Below are positions 7,999-16,840 of a stretch of DNA of 64,000 nucleotides, in pieces. Under the pieces are notes generated by a model. The model was given only the letters and a program-made list of their open reading frames with translations, searched no databases and was not told the DNA's origin. Both the position numbers and the translations under genes were made by a program. The first letter of the stretch is position 1. Each line of letters begins with the position of its first letter. The stretch lies in the NCBI GenBank assembly GCA_002360455.1, contig DEQQ01000044.1, positions 1 to 64,000 of the forward strand, given 5' to 3'. This stretch comes from Saprospiraceae bacterium UBA3362 (GTDB lineage Bacteria; Bacteroidota; Bacteroidia; Chitinophagales; Saprospiraceae).

Positions 7999-8430
7999 AT
8001 GTTTTCGAAATCATGTGAATATGCAATAAAAGCAATGATTTTTGTAGCTCAAAAATCTAAGGAAGAAAAACGTGTCGGAGTTAAGGAAATTGCCGCAGGA
8101 ATAAGCTCTCCGGAACATTTTATTGCAAAAATCATGCAAGAATTGAGTAGAAAACGACTTGTTAATTCGATCAAAGGTCCCAATGGAGGGTTTTACATGA
8201 CAGAAAATGAGCTCAATACCAGCGTAGCCGATATTGTCAAAGCCATAGATGGTGACGGGATCTACTTGGACTGCGTTTTGGGATTGAAAACTTGTTCAGA
8301 AAAAAGCCCTTGTCCGGTTCATTTTGAGTTTAAAGAAATAAAGCGTAAACTCATAGCAATGTTGGAAAATAATACCATTGGTAACTTTAATGAAAAATTA
8401 GAATCAGGAAAATATTTTTTGAAAAATTGA
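7999..8430 (+). CDS. Rrf2 family transcriptional regulator with three cysteines (IscR/NsrR type)
   Basis: The 143-residue protein has the N-terminal winged helix of Rrf2 regulators (FSKSCEYAIKAMIFVA, GVKEIAAGI, KGPNGGFYM). Cys92, Cys99 and Cys105 (in DCVLGLKTC and KSPCPVH) form a C-x6-C-x5-C cluster in the region that binds an Fe-S cluster in IscR and NsrR (which have C-x5-C-x5-C). This is what I see; that it senses oxygen, NO or iron is inference from the family. It is the first gene before the cbb3 oxidase block (68 bases before ccoI, same strand), so it is a good candidate for control of that block. Confidence 0.88.
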   Translation: MFSKSCEYAIKAMIFVAQKSKEEKRVGVKEIAAGISSPEHFIAKIMQELSRKRLVNSIKGPNGGFYMTENELNTSVADIVKAIDGDGIYLDCVLGLKTCSEKSPCPVHFEFKEIKRKLIAMLENNTIGNFNEKLESGKYFLKN

Positions 8431-8498
8431 AGCATTTTAAAAATCAAGGATTGAAATTGTAAAAAATAAAAATATTCAAATAATTTTAGGGCTATCTA

Positions 8499-10916
8499 AT
8501 GGGTATTAATGTCAAGGTCGGTTGTTATCATTGCGGGCAGGATTGCGGACTAAACACATTAGTTTTAGGAGAAAAAAATTTTTGCTGTAAGGGTTGCTTA
8601 AGCGTGTATCAAATCCTTAACGAAAACGACCTCTGCACCTATTATGACTTAAATCATACTCCCGGTTTAAGGCAAGATGAAGCTGCTCGTTCTGACAAAT
8701 ATCTTTTTTTAGATTCACCCGAAATTTCTGCACAAATAATTCAGTTTCAAAACGGCAATAGGACTCATGTGAGCTTTTATATTCCGCAAATTCATTGCAG
8801 CAGTTGTCTGTGGTTGTTAGAAAAATTGAATACCTTAATAAAAGGAGTTCTTTCTACCAGAGTTAATTTTGCGACTAAAGAAGTTCTTGTCATTTTTGAC
8901 CCTTTGCAATGCAGTTTAAGGCAGCTGGTAGAGACTCTGGATGCCATTGGCTATGCTCCGCACCTGAGTTTGCACGAATTGTCACATCAAAAATTACCCT
9001 CTGTCAATAAATCATTAATCTATAAATTAGGAGTAGCAGGCTTTGCATTCGCCAACATTATGATGATGAGTATTGCTCAGTACTTTGGAAAGGGAGCAGG
9101 AATGGAAAGTTCTATTTTTAAAGCCCTCACTTACATCAGTTTGGTAGTTTCTTTGCCGGTTGTATTTTACTCTGCCTCGGAATTTTATAATTCAGCTTTT
9201 CAGAGCCTTAAGAAAAAGTATATCAATATTGACTTGCCTATTTCTATTGCAATCCTTATCACATTTTTACGTTCATTGGTTGAGATCTACTTACAACAAG
9301 GATCCGGTTATCTTGACAGCATGGCCGGAATTGTATTTTTTATGTTGATTGGCCGCTGGGCGCAATCCAAAACCAGTACCATCATCCATTTTGATCGTGA
9401 CTTTAATTCATTTTTTCCAATAGCACTCAATGTGATTAAATCCGATACACAAGTTGCAACACCAATATCCAAGGTGAAAAAAAATGATATTTTTCAAATT
9501 TATAATAATGAATTTATTCCTTTGGATGCTATGCTATCCAAAGGAGAAGCAATGATAGATTATAGTTTTGTAAGTGGGGAAAGTTTACCTGTAAAAGTTA
9601 AAATTGGCGAAATTATTTACGCTGGAGGAAGACAAACAGGAGAAAAAATTGAACTGGTGGCAATCAAAGAATTTTCCCAAAACTACATCACCAATCTTTG
9701 GAATCACTCTGTGTTCAATAGGAAAAAATCGGAAGGAAAAGATACTTACGATACAATTGCGAATTACTTTACGGCGACTGTGCTAGTAATTGGTGTGATC
9801 GCAGGGTTTTATTGGTATTCTCAATCTGAAATGCATAAAATGTGGAATTCGATAACCACTGTTTTGATTGTAGCCTGTCCTTGTGCTTTATTATTGTCCA
9901 AACAATTTACTTACGGTAATGTATTGCGACTGTTTAATAATTTAAAATTGTACCTGCGCTCTTCTGATGTTATTTACGATTTGTCAAAAATTAATTCAAT
10001 AGTTTTAGATAAAACCGGCACAATAACTGAAAAACAATTTACCGTAAAATATCATGGTGCAACATTAACACAGGATGTAAAGATCAATCTCGTTTCTCTC
10101 TTTAGTCAGTCTTCCCATCCTTATAGTAGAGCTATCATAGAATTTTTGTCGATCAGAAACAGTAAGTCCATTCTTAACTTTAAAGAAATTGTAGGCAGCG
10201 GCATTGAAGCTTGGATCGATGATCAATATTACAAGCTTGGCTCTCCATCATTTGTTGGTCATCAATTTGATCAGAAATTTTTGAAAGGCTCTATTGTTTG
10301 TGTAATAATTGACCAAGAATCCATTGGTCATTTCCAACTAGAAACAGCCATCAGAGAGTTTTTTCCTGAGTTGGTTCACAAGCTAAAATCTTCATTTAAG
10401 TTGCACATTTTGTCCGGCGATCATTCAAAGTCTGCCGAGAAAATTCAACTCTTATTTGGAGAAAATGTACCGGTTTTGTTAGAACAAAAGCCGGAAGATA
10501 AATTAAAGTATATTAAACAACTTCAAGAAGAGAAAGACCAAAATGTTGCGATGATAGGAGACGGATTAAACGATGCAGCAGCTCTAATGCAAAGTGAAGT
10601 AGGCATAGCCCTTGTGGAAGGAAATAATTCGTTTACACCAAAATGTGACGCAGTATTGGAGGCTGGTTCTTTGCAATATTTACCTTATTTCATTAAAATG
10701 TCCGGAACAGCTAAAAAAATTATAGTTGCTGTTTTTGCATTCGCTGTAATTTATAATATTGTAGGATTGTATTTTGCGGTCATTGGAGAATTGGAGCCTG
10801 TCATTGCGGCAATATTAATGCCATTGAGTTCTTTGACTATCATTTTTCTTACTTACGTTTTGAGCAATATTATGAGTTCACATTATTTGAAATCTTATCC
10901 AAGTAAATCAATATGA
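8499..10916 (+). CDS. ccoI: Cu-transporting P1B-type ATPase for cbb3 oxidase assembly
   Basis: The 805-residue protein exports Cu across the inner membrane for the copper site of cbb3 oxidase. In order: a Cys-rich N-terminal metal-binding region (C9, C12, C16, C29, C30, C33; pattern CYHCGQDC and FCCKGC) typical of FixI/CcoI; an HMA-like domain with CSSC at about residue 100; membrane helices; the ion-binding CPC motif at about 460 (VACPCALLLS); the phosphorylation motif DKTGTIT at about 504; and GDGLNDAAAL at about 687. Its N-terminal Cys domain and the ccoS and ccoN genes downstream mark it as CcoI rather than a detoxifying CopA. Confidence 0.95.
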   Translation: MGINVKVGCYHCGQDCGLNTLVLGEKNFCCKGCLSVYQILNENDLCTYYDLNHTPGLRQDEAARSDKYLFLDSPEISAQIIQFQNGNRTHVSFYIPQIHCSSCLWLLEKLNTLIKGVLSTRVNFATKEVLVIFDPLQCSLRQLVETLDAIGYAPHLSLHELSHQKLPSVNKSLIYKLGVAGFAFANIMMMSIAQYFGKGAGMESSIFKALTYISLVVSLPVVFYSASEFYNSAFQSLKKKYINIDLPISIAILITFLRSLVEIYLQQGSGYLDSMAGIVFFMLIGRWAQSKTSTIIHFDRDFNSFFPIALNVIKSDTQVATPISKVKKNDIFQIYNNEFIPLDAMLSKGEAMIDYSFVSGESLPVKVKIGEIIYAGGRQTGEKIELVAIKEFSQNYITNLWNHSVFNRKKSEGKDTYDTIANYFTATVLVIGVIAGFYWYSQSEMHKMWNSITTVLIVACPCALLLSKQFTYGNVLRLFNNLKLYLRSSDVIYDLSKINSIVLDKTGTITEKQFTVKYHGATLTQDVKINLVSLFSQSSHPYSRAIIEFLSIRNSKSILNFKEIVGSGIEAWIDDQYYKLGSPSFVGHQFDQKFLKGSIVCVIIDQESIGHFQLETAIREFFPELVHKLKSSFKLHILSGDHSKSAEKIQLLFGENVPVLLEQKPEDKLKYIKQLQEEKDQNVAMIGDGLNDAAALMQSEVGIALVEGNNSFTPKCDAVLEAGSLQYLPYFIKMSGTAKKIIVAVFAFAVIYNIVGLYFAVIGELEPVIAAILMPLSSLTIIFLTYVLSNIMSSHYLKSYPSKSI

Positions 10917-10974
10917 AAGGAAAACTAAATGGAATTAAAAATTATGAATACAACAATCATTAATTTGGAATAAT

Positions 10975-11136
10975 ATGAGTGTAATTATCATTCTTTTAGT
11001 TGTGAGTATTTTGATTGCAGGTTCATTTTTGATCGCATTTCTTTGGAGCGTTAAAGATGGCCAGTTTGATGATCATTTTAGTTCATCTCAAAGGATGCTA
11101 TTTGATGATAAAAAATCTTTGAACAAAAAAAACTAA
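10975..11136 (+). CDS. ccoS: cbb3-type cytochrome oxidase assembly protein CcoS
   Basis: This is a 53-residue protein. It has one N-terminal membrane helix (MSVIIILLVVSILIAGSFLI) and the CcoS pattern WSVKDGQFDD, followed by a short polar tail. CcoS is needed for cofactor insertion into cbb3 oxidase. It sits 58 bases after ccoI and 10 before ccoNO, the usual position. Confidence 0.93.
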   Translation: MSVIIILLVVSILIAGSFLIAFLWSVKDGQFDDHFSSSQRMLFDDKKSLNKKN

Positions 11137-11146
11137 AACTATTTAT

Positions 11147-13285
11147 ATGCAAGTTGAACAATTTTCTTATGATAACAGGGCACCCAAGCTGTTTGCTATA
11201 GCAACAGTATTTTGGGGAGTCATAGGAATGTTAATTGGAGTAATCATAGCATTTCAATTGGCCTTTCCTATACTTAATTTTTCGGAGTATTTACCACATT
11301 TGGCTTTTGGGAGATTGCGTCCGGTTCACACTAATGCTGTGATTTTTGCATTTGTCGGTAATGGTATTTTTACTGCAGTGTATTATTCGCTTCCTCGATT
11401 ATTAAAAACTTCAATGTGGAGTTCCAAGTTGAGTAAAATTCATTTTTGGGGATGGCAGAGTATTATCGTTTTAGCAGCAGTCACTTTGATGTTTGGATTC
11501 ACAACAGGAAAAGAATATGCAGAGTTGGAATGGCCTATTGATATTTTAATTACGCTCATTTGGGTGGTTTTTGGTATTAATATGTTTGGAACAATTCTCA
11601 CTCGGAGAGAGCGGCATCTGTATGTTGCAATATGGTTCTTTATTGCATCTTGGGTAACTGTTGCAATGTTGCATATTGTAAATTCGTTTGAAATTCCGGT
11701 ATCCTTGTTTAAGAGTTACTCTTGGTATGCCGGAGTTCAGGATGCATTGGTGCAATGGTGGTATGGACATAATGCTGTAGCCTTCTTTCTCACCACTCCG
11801 TATTTGGGATTGATGTATTATTTTCTTCCTAAAGCTGCGGACAGACCGGTATACTCTTATCGGTTGAGTATTGTTCACTTTTGGAGTTTGATTTTCTTGT
11901 ATATATGGGCAGGTCCGCATCACTTGTTATATACTGCATTGCCTGACTGGGCTCAGTCTTTAGGTACGGTGTTTTCTATTATGTTGATTTTGCCAAGTTG
12001 GGGAGGTATGCTCAACGGTTTATTTACTTTGAGAGGTGCATGGGATAAAGTAAGAGAAGATCCCATTTTGAAATTCTTTGTTGTGGCTGTAACCTGTTAT
12101 GGTATGAGTACATTTGAGGGCCCAATGCTTTCCTTAAAAAATGTAAATGCTATATCCCACTACAGTGATTGGACTGTTGCGCATGTTCATATTGGGGCAT
12201 TAGGATGGAATGGATTTATGACCTTTGGAATGTTGTATTGGTTGTTCCCAAGATTATTTAACACCAAACTTTATTCTACCAAGCTGGCATCATCTCATTT
12301 TTGGTTGGGCACTCTTGGAATAATTCTTTATGCGATACCGATGTATTGGAGCGCATTCAGATCTTATTTTATGATGACAGCCTTTACACCTGAAGGAACA
12401 TTGGAATATCAATTTATGGATATTGTTCAAACCGTAGTTCCATTTTACATTATGCGTGCAGTGGGAGGAACTATATTTTTAATTGGTGTGTGTGTGATGG
12501 TTTACAATTTATACAAAACAGTTCAAGCAGGAAAATTTGTTGAAGAAGAAACTGCAGAAGCACCTGCATTATCAAAAGAATATATTGCTCCAAAGAATTC
12601 TATTTGGCATGCATTCATTGAAAGAAAACCAATTTTACTTTTGGTTTTGAGCTTGATTGTTGTTGGAATTGGAGGCTTGATAGAACTTATTCCAACCTTT
12701 TTGGTCAAAGAAAATATTCCTACGATTTCAAGTGTAAAACCTTACACGCCTCTTGAATTACAAGGCAGAGATATTTATGTCAGAGAGGGATGTTATAATT
12801 GTCATTCTCAAATGATCAGACCGTTTAGATATGAGGTAACTCGCTATGGCGAATATTCTAAAGCGGGAGAATTTGTTTATGACCATCCGTTCCAATGGGG
12901 AAGTAAGAGGACAGGTCCGGATCTTGCCAGAGTTGGAGGTAAGTACAGTGACAGTTGGCATTTTAATCATCTTTTGGATCCAACCTCGATGGTGCCCGGA
13001 TCTATTATGCCAAGTTATCCGAACTTGTTTGAAAATTCATTGGACATTAGCTCTACACGATCTAAGATTCATGCAATGAGAAAAATGGGAGTTCCTTATG
13101 TAGAAAATTACGAGTCAACTGCAAATGATGATCTTCAAAAACAGGCTAATAAAATATCTGAGGGTCTAAGTAAAGATAATAAAATTGAGATTGGAGCAGA
13201 TAAAGAAATTATTGCTGTAATAGCCTATTTGCAAAGACTGGGTAGAGATATTAAATTGCAAAATAAAGGACAGGCAAGTAATTAA
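11147..13285 (+). CDS. ccoNO: Fused cbb3 oxidase subunits I and II (CcoN-CcoO)
   Basis: This 712-residue protein joins the catalytic haem-copper subunit CcoN (residues about 1-500) to the monohaem cytochrome c subunit CcoO (about 520-712). The CcoN part has about 12-13 membrane helices with His ligands in RPVHTNAVIF, WWYGHNAVAFF, GPHHLLYTA and DWTVAHVHIG. The CcoO part follows a membrane helix (ILLLVLSLIVVGIGGL) and has the haem site CYNCH at about 549 (GCYNCHSQMIRP), plus GPDLARVGGKYSD and the axial Met region VPGSIMPSYP. The fusion is characteristic of Bacteroidota. ccoQ follows after 23 bases. Confidence 0.96.
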   Translation: MQVEQFSYDNRAPKLFAIATVFWGVIGMLIGVIIAFQLAFPILNFSEYLPHLAFGRLRPVHTNAVIFAFVGNGIFTAVYYSLPRLLKTSMWSSKLSKIHFWGWQSIIVLAAVTLMFGFTTGKEYAELEWPIDILITLIWVVFGINMFGTILTRRERHLYVAIWFFIASWVTVAMLHIVNSFEIPVSLFKSYSWYAGVQDALVQWWYGHNAVAFFLTTPYLGLMYYFLPKAADRPVYSYRLSIVHFWSLIFLYIWAGPHHLLYTALPDWAQSLGTVFSIMLILPSWGGMLNGLFTLRGAWDKVREDPILKFFVVAVTCYGMSTFEGPMLSLKNVNAISHYSDWTVAHVHIGALGWNGFMTFGMLYWLFPRLFNTKLYSTKLASSHFWLGTLGIILYAIPMYWSAFRSYFMMTAFTPEGTLEYQFMDIVQTVVPFYIMRAVGGTIFLIGVCVMVYNLYKTVQAGKFVEEETAEAPALSKEYIAPKNSIWHAFIERKPILLLVLSLIVVGIGGLIELIPTFLVKENIPTISSVKPYTPLELQGRDIYVREGCYNCHSQMIRPFRYEVTRYGEYSKAGEFVYDHPFQWGSKRTGPDLARVGGKYSDSWHFNHLLDPTSMVPGSIMPSYPNLFENSLDISSTRSKIHAMRKMGVPYVENYESTANDDLQKQANKISEGLSKDNKIEIGADKEIIAVIAYLQRLGRDIKLQNKGQASN

Positions 13286-13308
13286 ATAATTTTTAAAAAG
13301 TAGAAATC

Positions 13309-13482
13309 ATGAAATTTTCAAATTATTTAACTCAAATTGCAGATGTAAGCATTTATCCTGTAATTTCTTTATTATTATTTGTGTGTTTCTTTGTTTTAGT
13401 AACGTATTGGACCTATAAGTTCGATGCAAATGAAATTAAAGAAATAGAAAATATTCCTTTTGATGATCGAAAAACAAAATAA
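13309..13482 (+). CDS. ccoQ: CcoQ-like small subunit of cbb3 oxidase
   Basis: This is a 57-residue protein. A short amphipathic start (MKFSNYLTQIADVSIYP) is followed by one membrane helix (VISLLLFVCFFVLVTYWTY) and an acidic tail ending IENIPFDDRKTK. Small single-helix proteins of this kind between ccoN/O and ccoP are CcoQ. The assignment rests on size, topology and place, since sequence conservation is weak. Its stop codon lies 4 bases before the ccoP start. Confidence 0.8.
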   Translation: MKFSNYLTQIADVSIYPVISLLLFVCFFVLVTYWTYKFDANEIKEIENIPFDDRKTK

Positions 13483-13486
13483 AATC

Positions 13487-14635
13487 ATGAAACAATTATT
13501 AATAAATTTAAAACATTGGTATCTATTAGCTTTGGTATTTTCTTGCTTGGCTGTCACCAATACTTTTGCAGAAGACCAAGCTACTGCAGTGGCAGCAACA
13601 AGCACTGATGGCGGCTTCGATTTCAATATTATATTGTTTATTGTTGCGGTTCTTTTGTTATTACCGGTTTATGTACTCAGTAAGACCTTCATTTTGTCAT
13701 TTAAAATGTTTATGTCAAAAAAATCAGGCAAAGCATTAAAAGTAATCATCGCTTTTGCTTTGATTATTCCGTCGGCTCATGCTGAGGGATCGGTGTTTTC
13801 TTCCATTAGCTCCGTCATTAAGACGTTCGACACAGCAAGTTATTTACTTCTGACCGTCATTGTATTTGAGCTTATTGTATTGGCAGTATTGGGCTTAAGA
13901 TCTATCGGTTATATGAAAGGACTTCATATGACAGAAGAGGAACTTAAAAAGGATTATGAGTCTAATTCCTTTTCATCTTTATGGGACAAAATCAATAGTT
14001 TCCGACCAATGGAGGATGAAGCTGCTATTGATACGGGTCATTCTTATGATGGAATTAGAGAGTTGGACAACGTAACGCCACCTTGGTTTACAACTGCATT
14101 TCTTTTTACCATAGTGTTTGCCGGAGTTTATTTGTGGAGGTATCATGTTGCTCAAGCAGCTCCACTTCAGATTGAAGAATTTAATAAGGAAATGGCTGAA
14201 GCTAAAAAAGAAAGAGAGTTATTCCTCAAGGATCAATCCAATAATATTGATGAGTCCAGTGTCGTTATGATGGGTCAAGCTGATATCGATGCAGGAAAAG
14301 AATTGTTTGGAACTACTTGTAAACCTTGCCACGCAGATCATGGAGGAAGTATGGTAGGTGGAGTAGGGCCAAACTTGACAGATGAGTATTGGCTCCATGG
14401 CGGAAGTATAGTTGATGTTTTTAAATCTATCAAATACGGTTGGCCGGAAAAAGGAATGATTTCATGGAAAGAGCAGTATACTCCAAAACAAATGTCGCAA
14501 TTGACATCTTTTATCATGTCAATTAAAGGTACTAATCCACCGGGAGCTAAGGAACCTCAGGGTGAAAAATATGTCGAGCAATCGGCACCTGCAGCGACTT
14601 CTGCACCACCTGCAGATTCCACAGCCAAGAAATAA
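13487..14635 (+). CDS. ccoP: cbb3 oxidase subunit III (CcoP), monohaem with N-terminal membrane extension
   Basis: The 382-residue protein begins with a signal-like segment (LLALVFSCLAVTNTFA), followed by helices at about 40-65 (FNIILFIVAVLLLLPVYVL), 75-95 and 115-140. The CcoP N-terminal domain follows (YDGIRELDNVTPPWF, with the helix TAFLFTIVFAGVYLW). One cytochrome c domain has CKPCH at residue 278, GVGPNLTDEYWLHGG and the distal Met in EKGMISWKEQ. Only one CxxCH is present, whereas proteobacterial CcoP has two. The ending is a low-complexity Ala/Pro tail. The start was set at the ATG 4 bases after ccoQ, because an upstream frame would overlap ccoQ. Confidence 0.93.
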   Translation: MKQLLINLKHWYLLALVFSCLAVTNTFAEDQATAVAATSTDGGFDFNIILFIVAVLLLLPVYVLSKTFILSFKMFMSKKSGKALKVIIAFALIIPSAHAEGSVFSSISSVIKTFDTASYLLLTVIVFELIVLAVLGLRSIGYMKGLHMTEEELKKDYESNSFSSLWDKINSFRPMEDEAAIDTGHSYDGIRELDNVTPPWFTTAFLFTIVFAGVYLWRYHVAQAAPLQIEEFNKEMAEAKKERELFLKDQSNNIDESSVVMMGQADIDAGKELFGTTCKPCHADHGGSMVGGVGPNLTDEYWLHGGSIVDVFKSIKYGWPEKGMISWKEQYTPKQMSQLTSFIMSIKGTNPPGAKEPQGEKYVEQSAPAATSAPPADSTAKK

Positions 14636-14663
14636 TTTTGGTTATAATTAGTAGGTAATGTTC

Positions 14664-14720
14664 AAGCCAATAAGACTTAGATTTTAACAGGATACCTAAG
14701 TTTTATTGGCTTCTTTTTTT
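14664..14720 (+). terminator. Terminator after the ccoI-ccoP operon
   Basis: A long stem AAGCCAATAA-GA-CTTAG (14664-14680) pairs with CTAAG-TT-TTATTGGCTT (14696-14712), with a 15-base loop, followed by a T-run (14714-14720). It is 28 bases after the ccoP stop and separates ccoP from ccoG. Confidence 0.88.
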
Positions 14721-14982
14721 ATGTACTTGCATTTACTTACAGGCCTACGAGTGGATAATAAATGAAGCCTACTTTTTGTGTCAGTTGATAACCTGAATAA
14801 TGATTTGCTCTTGAAATAATGGATGGTATTATTTTTTATATGCAGGAAAATGGAGTTGATTTTTAAAGATAGTGTTGGGTAAAACTAGGTTCAGTTTTGG
14901 TATTAATTAACTTCAAATTGAAAGTAAATTTTAACTATATTCAATTTAACTTGTTTATTTAAATGTTAAGAAGGTTTGTATA
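14721..14982. other. AT-rich gap before ccoG
   Basis: With the terminator, this makes up the 347 bases between ccoP and ccoG. I see no gene, no tRNA and no convincing FNR-type palindrome or TAnnTTTG box. ccoG probably has its own promoter here, but I cannot place it. Confidence 0.5.
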
Positions 14983-16389
14983 ATGGATAATCACTTTCAC
15001 GAAGAAGAATCATACAGAGATCGGGTTAGTACTGTTACAGAATCCGGTAAACGAAAATGGATTTATGCCCTAGCACCAAAAGGGAAGTTTTACAATTGGA
15101 GGAGCATTCTGTCTGCGCTTTACATTGTGGTATTTGTTGCCATTCCTTTTATTAAGGTTAATGGACTGCCTTTGGTGATGTTCAATATTGTGGAGGGAAA
15201 ATTTATTTTGTTTTCCAAAATATTTTGGCCACATGATTTTTTCATATTTGCGGTGGCTATGATTTGTTTTATAATTATCATAGTTCTGTTTACCATTATC
15301 TACGGAAGACTTTTCTGTGGATGGGTCTGTCCCCAAACGGTTTTCATGGAATTCATTTTTAGAAAAATAGAGTGGTGGATAGAAGGCTCGCCCTCTGCTC
15401 AAAGAAAACTTAATGAGGGTCCATGGGACACCAATAAGATTATTAAAAAGCTAAGTAAACATATTCTATTTTTAATTATCTCATTTTTTATAGCTAATAT
15501 ATTTTTATCTTACATCATTGGCGTAGATCAGTTATACAGGATTATTAAAGAACCAATAAGTGACCATTTGTCATTGTTGTTTGGGTTGTTCTTTTTTTCA
15601 CTTCTTTTTTATGGAGTGTTTGCTTATGTTCGTGAAATAGTTTGCACTACAATATGTCCTTACGGTAGATTGCAAGGAGTTATGTTTGATAAAAACACCA
15701 TGCAAATTGCATATGATTATAAGCGAGGAGAACCTAGAGGAAGGGTAAAGAAAGGAGAAGAGAGAACCCATGGAGATTGTGTAGATTGTATGAAATGCGT
15801 TCACGTTTGTCCAACAGGTATTGATATACGAAATGGATTGCAGATGGAGTGTGTGGGTTGTACAGCTTGTATAGATGCATGCAATGAAGTGATGCATAAG
15901 CTGAATTTTCAGCCTAATTTAATTCGATATGCTTCCGAAGATGAAATAAAAAATGATATCCCATTCAAGATAACCAATAGAATGAAAGCCTATACCGCTG
16001 TATTGATTGGTTTAATGATTTTTCTCGCAACATTGGTAATGTCACGCCGATCCGTAGATGCCTTCATTACTAGGGTTAAGGGTCAGACCTATCAGGAGTT
16101 GGAGAATGGGTCAAAAATTAGCAATATTTTTAATGCTAAAATAATTAATAAAACGCATCAAGAAATCAATGCGGAACTTAGATTAGAAGATGGCATGCAG
16201 GGTGAGATAAAATTGGTGGGAGTAGATCATATTTTATTACATAAGGACCATATTAATGAGTTTTCTTTTTTCGTTACTTTGCCAAAAGGATCTGTCGCAT
16301 CGAGAAAAAATTCAATAAAAATTGGCCTTTACAATGGTGATGAAAAAATTCAAACCATTAAAACAACATTTTTAGGACCATTTAATTAA
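14983..16389 (+). CDS. ccoG: cbb3 oxidase maturation protein CcoG/FixG (4Fe-4S membrane protein)
   Basis: The 468-residue protein reduces copper for cbb3 assembly in characterised bacteria. The N-terminal part has several membrane helices and the conserved FYNWRSILSALYIVV and CGWVCPQTVFMEFIFRKIE. A ferredoxin-like domain at about residues 263-302 has two Cys clusters (CVDCMKCVHVCPTGID and CVGCTACIDACNEVM). The C-terminal part is an immunoglobulin-like FixG domain after a further helix (TAVLIGLMIFLATLVMS). ccoH follows after 4 bases. Confidence 0.95.
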   Translation: MDNHFHEEESYRDRVSTVTESGKRKWIYALAPKGKFYNWRSILSALYIVVFVAIPFIKVNGLPLVMFNIVEGKFILFSKIFWPHDFFIFAVAMICFIIIIVLFTIIYGRLFCGWVCPQTVFMEFIFRKIEWWIEGSPSAQRKLNEGPWDTNKIIKKLSKHILFLIISFFIANIFLSYIIGVDQLYRIIKEPISDHLSLLFGLFFFSLLFYGVFAYVREIVCTTICPYGRLQGVMFDKNTMQIAYDYKRGEPRGRVKKGEERTHGDCVDCMKCVHVCPTGIDIRNGLQMECVGCTACIDACNEVMHKLNFQPNLIRYASEDEIKNDIPFKITNRMKAYTAVLIGLMIFLATLVMSRRSVDAFITRVKGQTYQELENGSKISNIFNAKIINKTHQEINAELRLEDGMQGEIKLVGVDHILLHKDHINEFSFFVTLPKGSVASRKNSIKIGLYNGDEKIQTIKTTFLGPFN

Positions 16390-16393
16390 TTGC

Positions 16394-16837
16394 ATGAATT
16401 GGGGAAAAGGATTAGCATTATTTATTTTGTTTTTCATTGCAGTAATGATGACAATGGTCTTTATTGCATTCAAGCAAAAGAATGAGTTGGTAGATTCCAA
16501 TTATTATCAAAGGGAGCAAGAGTATCAAAGTATAATTGATGCAAATTCAAATTTGAAGAAAGAAATTTCAGGCTCAATAATTTCTCAATCCGAGAATGAG
16601 ATTATTGTTCATTTAGCCGACTCATTGAGTAGGAAGGATTTCTCCAATGGTAAAATTGAATTTCTTAAAATGGATAACCAAAAATTGGATCGTAGCTTTG
16701 ATTTTGCTCCGGATGAGAATGGGAGTTGGAAAGTCAGTAAACAGGAGTTTTCAATCGGTCTATATAAAGTTAAAGTTTCTTGGAAATCAACTTCAACTCC
16801 ATATTACTATGAGTCGGATTTATTGGTTAGTAAGTAA
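16394..16837 (+). CDS. ccoH: CcoH/FixH family cbb3 oxidase assembly protein
   Basis: This is a 147-residue protein with one N-terminal membrane helix (ALFILFFIAVMMTMVFIAF) and a periplasmic domain. DSNYYQREQEYQ just after the helix is the FixH signature. The rest looks beta-rich and ends LYKVKVSWKSTSTPYYYESD. It lies between ccoG and a SafE-like gene, with gaps of 3-4 bases, so all three are one transcript. Confidence 0.9.
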   Translation: MNWGKGLALFILFFIAVMMTMVFIAFKQKNELVDSNYYQREQEYQSIIDANSNLKKEISGSIISQSENEIIVHLADSLSRKDFSNGKIEFLKMDNQKLDRSFDFAPDENGSWKVSKQEFSIGLYKVKVSWKSTSTPYYYESDLLVSK

Positions 16838-16840
16838 ATC

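Noticed and set aside
8499..10916. A general copper-efflux ATPase (CopA)
   Set aside because: The FixI-type N-terminal Cys domain and the ccoS and ccoNO genes immediately downstream point to CcoI.
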